Below, in pieces: positions 26,077 through 33,189 of a stretch of DNA of 64,000 nucleotides. Under the pieces are notes generated by a model, which worked only from the letters and a program-made list of their open reading frames with translations, did not search any database and was not told the DNA's origin. How positions within the stretch are numbered: position 1 is the first letter of the stretch; every line of letters starts with the position of its first letter. The stretch is from Roseburia sp. (GTDB lineage Bacteria; Bacillota; Clostridia; Lachnospirales; Lachnospiraceae). A program made the position numbers and the translations under genes. The stretch is taken from NCBI GenBank assembly GCA_023664265.1, contig JAMPFV010000004.1, positions 22,383 through 86,382 of the forward strand, in the 5' to 3' direction.

Positions 26077-27392
26077 TATAGCCTCCAGTAGAGATACCCC
26101 GCGTCCGTGTACTCCCTCCTGTCGAGAATCCCCTTCAGATCCGTCAGCACCTTGGCCTTCCCGTTATCCGCGTACAGCGCGTCCAGCTCCTCCCGCAGAA
26201 GCGAGCGGTACGACTCATGCGCCACCGCAAGAATAACCGCGTCACAGTCCTGAATCTCCTTGAGCGGGACAAACGTAATCCCATACAGACGCTTCGCCTC
26301 CTCGGCGTCCGCATTGTCGTCCGTCACCTGCGCCGTGATTCCGTACTCCTTCAGCTCCTTATAGATGTCAATAATCTTGGTGTTTCTCGTGTCAGGACAG
26401 TTCTCCTTGAAGGTAAAGCCCAGTATCGCCACCTTCGCGCTCTTGACCGGAATGTCCGCCTTAATCAGGTTCTTGACAAGGTTTTCCGCCACATATTTCC
26501 CCATATCGTCATTGATGCGGCGCCCCGACAGGATAATCTGGGAATGATAGCCCAGCTCCTCCGCCTTGTAGGTCAGATAATAGGGGTCCACCCCGATGCA
26601 GTGTCCGCCGACCAGCCCCGGCTGAAAGTTCAGGAAGTTCCACTTCGTTCCCGCCGCCGCCAGCACCGCCTTGGTGTCGATGCCCATCTTGTTAAAAATA
26701 ATCGAAAGCTCATTCATAAACGCAATATTGATATCCCGCTGGCTGTTCTCGATAACCTTGGCCGCCTCCGCCACCTTAATCGACTCGGCGCGGTACACGC
26801 CGGCCTCCACCACCAGCTCATAGACCTTCGCGATTTCATCCAAGGTTTCCTCGTCCATGCCGGACACAATCTTTGTGATGGTCTCAAGGCGATGCACCTT
26901 ATCCCCCGGATTGATGCGCTCCGGCGAGTAGCCGATCTTAAAGTCCACGCCGCATTTCAGCCCCGACTCCTTCTCCAGAATCGGCACGCAGATATCCTCC
27001 GTGACACCCGGATACACCGTCGATTCAAACACGACAATCGACCCCTTTGTGAGGTTTTGCCCCAGAATCCTGCTCGCGCCCTCCACCGGCGACAAATCCG
27101 GCGTGTGGTCGTCGTTGACCGGCGTCGGCACCGCCACGATATGGAACCTCGCCTCTCTCAGGCGGGAGGCGTCCGCCGTAAAGTCTACCGCCGTGTTCCG
27201 AATCACCTCGTCGCCGACCTCGTTTGTCGGGTCAACGCCGGACTTATACAGCTCAATCTTCGCCGCGTTCAAATCGAAGCCGATGACCTGAATTTTTCTT
27301 GCAAACGCCACGGCAATCGGCATTCCGACATAGCCCAACCCCACCAGCGACAACTTCTCTTTTCCGTTTACAATGTCCTCGTATAAGCTCAT
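26076..27392 (-). CDS. tviB: UDP-N-acetylhexosamine 6-dehydrogenase, TviB/WbpO type
   Basis: 438 residues from the ATG at 27392, preceded by GAGAGGACAAGG. The N-terminal Rossmann domain (LSLVGLGYVGMPIAVAFA), central helix and C-terminal domain are complete. The catalytic cysteine lies in VGGHCIGVDPYYL near residue 258, and GFTFKENCPDTRNTK matches the UDP-GlcNAc/GalNAc dehydrogenases. It would oxidise UDP-GlcNAc or UDP-GalNAc at C6 to the uronic acid with two NAD+. The stop TAA merges into the hairpin array, and the C4-epimerase follows it. It supplies the carboxylated sugar that the AsnB proteins could amidate. Confidence 0.92.
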   Translation of the reverse strand: MSLYEDIVNGKEKLSLVGLGYVGMPIAVAFARKIQVIGFDLNAAKIELYKSGVDPTNEVGDEVIRNTAVDFTADASRLREARFHIVAVPTPVNDDHTPDLSPVEGASRILGQNLTKGSIVVFESTVYPGVTEDICVPILEKESGLKCGVDFKIGYSPERINPGDKVHRLETITKIVSGMDEETLDEIAKVYELVVEAGVYRAESIKVAEAAKVIENSQRDINIAFMNELSIIFNKMGIDTKAVLAAAGTKWNFLNFQPGLVGGHCIGVDPYYLTYKAEELGYHSQIILSGRRINDDMGKYVAENLVKNLIKADIPVKSAKVAILGFTFKENCPDTRNTKIIDIYKELKEYGITAQVTDDNADAEEAKRLYGITFVPLKEIQDCDAVILAVAHESYRSLLREELDALYADNGKAKVLTDLKGILDRREYTDAGYLYWRL

Positions 27393-28495
27393 CCTTGTCC
27401 TCTCTTTCCGCACTTTCGGATTTCTTCCATATAGGCAGCTACCACATATTTTCTGTCAAATTCTTTTTCCATCTTATTTCTTGCGTTTTTTCCCATTTGC
27501 TCCCGCTCCTCGCGAGGCAATTCTATAAATTTTCTGATCGCTTCCACCAACGCGTCACCATCACCGGGAGAGAAACCAAATCCCGTTCGACCGTCTTCAA
27601 ATCCCTCCATACATCCGGGAATCCGGGATGCAAGCACCGGCCTGCCGTTTGCCGACGCTTCGAGTATGACATTCGACATTCCCTCGTGATAACTCGGCAT
27701 CACTACAGCATCTGCTTCCTGATAATAAGGCAGGATGTTTTTCTCATATCCCGTTAATTCTAATATACCCTTTTTTTCGTATTCCTCCATGACAGTCTTG
27801 TAATCTTCTTCGCAATTTCCCACAATCTTAAACAAGGTCTCCGGATACTCTTTATGAATCACCCTTGCCGCATAAAGAAACTCCTCTATCCCTTTCTCTT
27901 TCATAACTCTGCCCACATACAGAAATATCATGCGATTCGCTCTATAAGGATAGTCCTTATAGCTGTGTCTGTCAAGGTTTACTCCGGATCCCGGCACAAG
28001 CCGTGTCCTTTTGCCGCATATCTGAAATCTCTCAAACACTTCCCTGTTCCTGTTATTCTGAAAGAAAATACATTCCGCTTTTTTTAAAGCCATCCGATAC
28101 AGGAATACGACAAATTTTTGTAATGCGCCCTCCTTTTCAAAAGCAGAGCCAAGCCCTGTAATATTTGCTATATATGGAATCTTTAAAATACGGCAACACA
28201 GATTTCCATAAATATTGGGTTTAATCGTATATGTGAGTGTCAAATCCGGTTTTATTCGGCGAAGCAGCCGCCAATACCTGCAAAACAGCCGAAGATCCCG
28301 TATCGGGTTCATCCCTCGTCTGTCTATGGGGGTATCATATATTTTACAGCCCTCCTGCGCAAGCTCAGGCGCTTTCTCCGCATCAGGCAGACTGAGATGC
28401 ACTTCATATTCGTTCAATAACGCCAACAGCAGCTCGTTTCGAAAATCATACAGTCCGCTCGCGGAATTTGCCAAAATCAATACTTTTTTCATCAT
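27389..28495 (-). CDS. Glycosyltransferase family 4, PglA/CapM-like
   Basis: 368 residues. VLILANSASGLYDFRNELLLAL, TYTIKPNIYGNLCCR, NITGLGSAFE, VGRVMKEKGIEEFLYAAR and MPSYHEGMSNVILEASANGRPVLA match the group that includes C. jejuni PglA, which adds GalNAc to undecaprenyl-diphospho-bacillosamine. The position directly after the PglF/E/C-like genes supports a second-sugar role. The start codon overlaps the stop of the ATP-grasp gene (ATGA). The DNA is visibly richer in A+T than most of the locus. Confidence 0.88.
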   Translation of the reverse strand: MMKKVLILANSASGLYDFRNELLLALLNEYEVHLSLPDAEKAPELAQEGCKIYDTPIDRRGMNPIRDLRLFCRYWRLLRRIKPDLTLTYTIKPNIYGNLCCRILKIPYIANITGLGSAFEKEGALQKFVVFLYRMALKKAECIFFQNNRNREVFERFQICGKRTRLVPGSGVNLDRHSYKDYPYRANRMIFLYVGRVMKEKGIEEFLYAARVIHKEYPETLFKIVGNCEEDYKTVMEEYEKKGILELTGYEKNILPYYQEADAVVMPSYHEGMSNVILEASANGRPVLASRIPGCMEGFEDGRTGFGFSPGDGDALVEAIRKFIELPREEREQMGKNARNKMEKEFDRKYVVAAYMEEIRKCGKRGQG

Positions 28496-29457
28496 TTCTC
28501 ATCAATAACCATTATTTCATTATATTTCATCATAACCTTCCCGACTGCATAATCCCCGATATGTTTATCGTTGATTTTCCCTGAAAGATTATTTCTGATT
28601 AATGCCATGTGATTCGCACCGCACGCATAAGCATGCGGATAGCCGCCTCCAAAACGCGGATTGACCTCGGAAAAATAATATGTGCCGGCTTTTTCAAAAA
28701 TATCAATATCGATCTGTCCAATAAAACCGTTTTCCCGCACAAATGCTTCAATCTCATCAAAAAGCTTTTTATCAGCAAAAGATATGGCCTTATCGGTTTC
28801 GCCCGCACGCATAACCAGCTTTTTCTTTGTAAAAATCGACACTGTCTCCCTGCTGATCAGGTCAATATAAACATCCGCTCCGATTTCCTGTCCCGCCATG
28901 TATTCCTGTATAATCATTTCCTCGCCATGCGAAAACAAAAATCGTGCAGTTTCCATGTCATCGGCTCTCGCGATTTGAATACTTGCACTGCCTTTCATGG
29001 GCTTTACAAAAACAGGAAAATCAATCTCGCCCAACCCCATGTCGTGACAAAAATCCTCCATTGTTATATACGTTTTTGCACACGGATAGCCATGCTCCTT
29101 CATCCAGCAGTACAGTTCCCACTTATTCAAGGTACGCTCACACAGCTCATAATCAGAGCCTATAACCGTGACACCAATATTCCGAAATTCCTCCTTATGC
29201 TTTGCAATCAGAGAAAGTTCCGGGTCAATAAGCGACAGCACGCCTGTAATCTTCTCTTTTTCACAGATTTCATATATCACGTCAAGATAGCCGTCCTGTG
29301 TAATTCTCGGCACAATATAGTGGGCGTCTCCTTCATAGAGTGCCGGAGCGTACGGACTGCAATCAGTACATATCACTCTGCCTTCCCCCGCAAACGCGGC
29401 CTTAAAATACCGGACAACCATATCTCGTGTCCCACAGCTTAATATTAACAGATTCAT
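28492..29457 (-). CDS. ATP-grasp ligase, possible amino-sugar acylating enzyme
   Basis: 321 residues. The N-terminal pre-ATP-grasp fold (MNLLILSCGTRDMVVRYFKA, VLSLIDPELSLIA) is followed by the ATP-binding segment FPVFVKPMKGSASIQIA and the metal-binding FSEVNPRFGGGYPHAYACG near residue 270. ATP-grasp enzymes join a carboxylate to an amine or thiol. It sits between the PglC-like phosphosugar transferase and the PglA-like GT4, in a set that lacks the usual PglD N-acetyltransferase, so linking an amino acid or other acid to the 4-amino group of the bacillosamine-type sugar is a reasonable hypothesis. The true substrate is unknown. Confidence 0.85.
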   Translation of the reverse strand: MNLLILSCGTRDMVVRYFKAAFAGEGRVICTDCSPYAPALYEGDAHYIVPRITQDGYLDVIYEICEKEKITGVLSLIDPELSLIAKHKEEFRNIGVTVIGSDYELCERTLNKWELYCWMKEHGYPCAKTYITMEDFCHDMGLGEIDFPVFVKPMKGSASIQIARADDMETARFLFSHGEEMIIQEYMAGQEIGADVYIDLISRETVSIFTKKKLVMRAGETDKAISFADKKLFDEIEAFVRENGFIGQIDIDIFEKAGTYYFSEVNPRFGGGYPHAYACGANHMALIRNNLSGKINDKHIGDYAVGKVMMKYNEIMVIDEK

Positions 29458-29460
29458 AAT

Positions 29461-30108
29461 CTACCCCTTATTATTTTCCATACTCGCGGCAGCAAGCTTC
29501 GCTCTCCTGATTTCTGCAAAGTTTCCCTCTGCCTTTGCAGTATCCACTGCAATATCCTCGTGAACAAGTATTTTGCGTATCGTCATAAAAAATATTTTTA
29601 TATCCATGGAAAAGCTTATGTTTCTGACATACTCCACATCCGTTGCAAAACGCGTGTCCCAGTCAAGAAGATTTCGACCGCGCACCTGCGCCAATCCCGT
29701 AAGTCCCGGGCGCACACTGTGTCTCAACCGCTCCTCGTCAGTATAATAAGGCAGATAACTGACCAGCAGCGGTCGCGGGCCAATCAGGCTCATATCCCCC
29801 TTTAGGATATTCCAAAGCTCCGGCAGCTCGTCGAGGCTCGTCGCGCGAAGCGCTTTTCCAAAGCGCGTAAGACGCACCTCATCCGGCAGAAGCGCTCCGC
29901 TCTCATCCCGCGCGTCCGTCATGGAACGGAATTTGCACAGCCTGAAGATGCGCTCCCGATATCCCGGACGCTCCTGCCGGAAGATCACGGGACTGCCGAG
30001 CTTCACCCGCACCAAAATCGCCACGATCAGCAAGACCGGGCTCAGAACGACCAGCGCGGTAAACGATATGACAATATCCAACGCCCGCTTGATGTATTTG
30101 GAATACAT
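29461..30108 (-). CDS. pglC: Undecaprenyl-phosphate phosphosugar transferase, PglC-like
   Basis: 215 residues. One N-terminal re-entrant hydrophobic segment (ALDIVISFTALVVLSPVLLIVA) is followed by the catalytic domain with KFRSMTDARDE, the ASP-GLU dyad in SLDELPELWNILKGDMS, IGPRP and RPGLTGLAQVRGR. This is the small monotopic PGT form (like C. jejuni PglC), which starts glycan synthesis by moving a phosphosugar from UDP-diNAcBac-like donors to undecaprenyl phosphate. It is the only initiating transferase in the window, so it probably defines the first sugar. The upstream aminotransferase and dehydratase make its donor. Confidence 0.92.
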   Translation of the reverse strand: MYSKYIKRALDIVISFTALVVLSPVLLIVAILVRVKLGSPVIFRQERPGYRERIFRLCKFRSMTDARDESGALLPDEVRLTRFGKALRATSLDELPELWNILKGDMSLIGPRPLLVSYLPYYTDEERLRHSVRPGLTGLAQVRGRNLLDWDTRFATDVEYVRNISFSMDIKIFFMTIRKILVHEDIAVDTAKAEGNFAEIRRAKLAAASMENNKG

Positions 30109-30123
30109 ACAGGTCTCCTTTCT

Positions 30124-31266
30124 CTAAAACAGTCCCTTAACGATTCCGATAATCCTCTCCATGTCCTCATCCGTATTCTTAATGTCGCTCGGCAGACAGA
30201 CGCCGCGATTAAAAATGTCCTCGCCCACGCTGACGTCGGATTCATTGTGATTGAAAAAGTCACAGCCTGCAAATACCGGCTGTAAGTGCATCGGCTTCCA
30301 AATCGGGCGCGACTCGATATTCTCCGCCTCAAGCGCGTCCATAAGCATCGTCGGCGTCACGCAGCAGCCTGCTTCCAGAGTAATGCATGAGAGCCAGTTG
30401 TTCGCGTCCCCCTCGGGATTCATGGGATTCATGCGGATTGCCCCGTTATCCGCAAACGCAACCTTATATCTATCATATATTTTGTTCTTCAACGCTTTAT
30501 GCTCATTCATGTGAAGCAGCTGTCCTCTGCCGATTCCCGCCACAATATTGCTCATTCTGTAATTGTATCCGATTTGGGAATGCTGATAGTGCCTCGCCGC
30601 ATCCCGCGCCTGTGTGGACAGCTTCCGCGCCTCCTTCACAAACGCCTCCTCCTTGGAGACCAGCATACCGCCGCCGGAGGTCGTGATAATCTTGTTGCCG
30701 TTAAAGGAATAGACGCCGATGCGCCCAAAGGTGCCGGTGGAGATTCCGCTGTATGTAGAGCCGAGCGACTCCGCCGCGTCCTCCAGAATCGGCACCTGAT
30801 GTCTGTCACAGATTTCCATCAGCGCATCCAGCTTCGCGGGCGTCCCGTACAGATGCACCACCACGACCGCCTTAGGATGCGGATATTTCTCAAAGGCCCG
30901 CTCAAGCGCCTCCGGAGACATATTCCAGGTATCCGGCTCCGCATCGATAAACACCGGCGTCGCGCCTTCGTACACAATCGGGTTGCAACTTGCCGAGAAG
31001 GTGAGGTCGGACACAAATACGATGTCGCCCCGCTTCACGCCCAGAAGCTTCAGTCCCAGATGAATCGCAGCCGTACCCGAATCGAGCGCCGCCGCGTAAC
31101 CGCAGCCCGTATAGTCCGCCATCTCCGCCTCAAAGCCGTTCACGTTCGGCCCGAGCGGCGCGACCCAATTCGTCTCAAAGGCCTCCTGCACAAACCGCTG
31201 CTCATCGCCGTGCATCGTGGGCGAGGACAGATAAATCCGCTTGTTTTCCTTCACATTCTCTGACAT
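30124..31266 (-). CDS. pglE: UDP-4-keto sugar aminotransferase, PglE-like (DegT/DnrJ/EryC1)
   Basis: 380 residues, PLP fold type I. The PLP lysine lies in YSFNGNKIITTSGGG near residue 185; HLYGTPAKLDAL and ILEDAAESLGS supply the cofactor site. The N-terminus YLSSPTMHGDEQRFVQEAFETNWVAPLG is typical of the PglE/WbpE group, which converts UDP-4-keto-6-deoxy-GlcNAc to the 4-amino sugar using glutamate. It follows the PglF-like dehydratase by 15 bases and precedes the PglC-like transferase, the order of the bacillosamine pathway. No PglD acetyltransferase follows. Confidence 0.92.
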   Translation of the reverse strand: MSENVKENKRIYLSSPTMHGDEQRFVQEAFETNWVAPLGPNVNGFEAEMADYTGCGYAAALDSGTAAIHLGLKLLGVKRGDIVFVSDLTFSASCNPIVYEGATPVFIDAEPDTWNMSPEALERAFEKYPHPKAVVVVHLYGTPAKLDALMEICDRHQVPILEDAAESLGSTYSGISTGTFGRIGVYSFNGNKIITTSGGGMLVSKEEAFVKEARKLSTQARDAARHYQHSQIGYNYRMSNIVAGIGRGQLLHMNEHKALKNKIYDRYKVAFADNGAIRMNPMNPEGDANNWLSCITLEAGCCVTPTMLMDALEAENIESRPIWKPMHLQPVFAGCDFFNHNESDVSVGEDIFNRGVCLPSDIKNTDEDMERIIGIVKGLF

Positions 31267-31281
31267 TGCAAAACCTCCCTT

Positions 31282-33150
31282 TCAATCCTCCATTGTCCTC
31301 TTCGGGACATATGTCGGCACGATTTCCTGAAGCAGAGGACGCACATCCGCGCACTCATTCTCCACCGCCTGCTTCAGATTATTCAGCTGCACATAGAACC
31401 GCTTCTCGTCAAACTCTATCGGCTGCCCGACATGAATCAGCTTATTCTCCGTATCCGTGAGCCCCTCCTCGTTCATCAGAAGCTCCTCATAAAGCTTCTC
31501 GCCCGGACGCAGCCCCGTAAATTCTATCTTGATATCCTCATCCGGCTTATAGCCCGACAGGCGAATCAGATTTTTCGCCAAGTCCAAAATCTTCACCGGC
31601 TCCCCCATATCAAGGACAAAGATTTCCCCGCCCTTGGCATAGACGCCCGCCTGCAGTACCAGCGAGACAGCCTCCGGAATGGTCATAAAGTAGCGTATGA
31701 TATCCGGGTGCGTCACCGTCACCGGGCCGCCCGCCGCAATCTGCTTCTTAAACAGCGGAATCACGCTCCCGTTGCTCCCCAGCACGTTGCCGAAGCGCAC
31801 CGCCACAAACTCCGTATCATAATGACGGTTGTAAGTCTGAATGATCATCTCACAGATACGCTTGCTGGCTCCCATGATATTCGTGGGATTCACCGCCTTG
31901 TCCGTGGAAATCAGCACAAACTTCTTAACGCCGTTCTGCACCGCGGCCTGCGCGGTCTTCCACGTCCCGAAGACATTGTTCTTGATAGCCTCGTTCGGAC
32001 TGACCTCCATCAGGGGCACATGCTTGTGCGCCGCCGCGTGGTAGATGACATCCGGACGGTATTCCTGCATAATGCTGTTCATGCGCTTTGTGTTCCGCAC
32101 GGAAGCAATCAGCACAATCAAATCCAGATTCGGATACTTATACCTCAGCTCCTGCTGTATCTCATAGGCGCTGTTCTCATAGATATCAACAATAATCAGC
32201 CGCGCGGGCTGATGCCCCGCAAGCTGTCTGCAAAGCTCGCTCCCGATGGAGCCGCCCCCGCCGGTCACCATAACGGTTTTGCCGCGCACCTCATTTAAGA
32301 TGGACTCCAAATCCACCTTGATCGGATCCCGGCCCAACAGATCCTCGACGTCCACATTCCTCAGCTTGCTGACCTTCACCTCTCCGTTTACGAGCTGATA
32401 GATACCCGGCAGGGTGCGCAGCTTGCAGCTTGTCTCCTTGCATATCTCCACGAGCGCACGCATGGTCGGGCGGCTCGCGGAGGGAATCGCGATAATAATC
32501 TCGTCGATGCCGTAGAGCGCCGCGTACTCGACAATCCGGTCCCTGCCGCCGACAATCTTGATTCCCTGTATGAATCTGCCCCATTTACTCTCATTGTCGT
32601 CAATGATGCATTTGATTGTCATCGTGCTGTAGTTGCTGTTTGTAATCTCCTTGATAACCGTGTTGCCCGCGTCCCCCGCGCCGATGATCATCACGCGGGT
32701 GCCGTTCTTCCGGTTCTGGCGCTTGTGCACGATTCCGCGCATGATTCTGTACGAAAATCTACTGCCTGTCGTGATGACCGTCAGCACCATCGCGTACATG
32801 AAATAATAGCTCCTCGGAATCTCATACCGCAAAAGCTTCATTCCGAAAAAGTTCAAAACCGCGCACAGAAAACACGCGGCCACGATATTCTGCACCTCCG
32901 TGGGTCCCGCAAACGCCCACAGGCTGTGATACAGGCGGAACAGATAAAACACGATCAGCGTGATTACCACATTCACCGCCATAAAATCCCAAGCCGACGT
33001 CAAATACACGTCCGGAATATCGGAGTATTTCAGCTCGAATCGTATCCACAGAGGGATGATGCCCGACACGCATACCGTCATAATATCAATTAACACCAGC
33101 ACCATTCTTCTCTGTAAAAGCTGAGTATTCACACGGTTTAACAGCCTCAT
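31282..33150 (-). CDS. pglF: UDP-GlcNAc 4,6-dehydratase, membrane-anchored PglF/CapD type
   Basis: 622 residues. Four membrane helices (residues about 15-120) are followed by a first Rossmann domain and the catalytic SDR domain (from about 285) with VTGGGGSIGSELCRQ. The active site reads STDKAVNPTNIMGASKR: Thr-Asp-Lys with Met in place of the usual Tyr, the mark of the PglF group that keeps C5 configuration, unlike PseB at 48118, which has Tyr there. It makes UDP-4-keto-6-deoxy-GlcNAc for the PglE-like enzyme next door. Confidence 0.93.
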   Translation of the reverse strand: MRLLNRVNTQLLQRRMVLVLIDIMTVCVSGIIPLWIRFELKYSDIPDVYLTSAWDFMAVNVVITLIVFYLFRLYHSLWAFAGPTEVQNIVAACFLCAVLNFFGMKLLRYEIPRSYYFMYAMVLTVITTGSRFSYRIMRGIVHKRQNRKNGTRVMIIGAGDAGNTVIKEITNSNYSTMTIKCIIDDNESKWGRFIQGIKIVGGRDRIVEYAALYGIDEIIIAIPSASRPTMRALVEICKETSCKLRTLPGIYQLVNGEVKVSKLRNVDVEDLLGRDPIKVDLESILNEVRGKTVMVTGGGGSIGSELCRQLAGHQPARLIIVDIYENSAYEIQQELRYKYPNLDLIVLIASVRNTKRMNSIMQEYRPDVIYHAAAHKHVPLMEVSPNEAIKNNVFGTWKTAQAAVQNGVKKFVLISTDKAVNPTNIMGASKRICEMIIQTYNRHYDTEFVAVRFGNVLGSNGSVIPLFKKQIAAGGPVTVTHPDIIRYFMTIPEAVSLVLQAGVYAKGGEIFVLDMGEPVKILDLAKNLIRLSGYKPDEDIKIEFTGLRPGEKLYEELLMNEEGLTDTENKLIHVGQPIEFDEKRFYVQLNNLKQAVENECADVRPLLQEIVPTYVPKRTMED

Positions 33151-33189
33151 ACTATCTAACTTGCCTTCCTTCTGCCTCCTCGGGCAATA

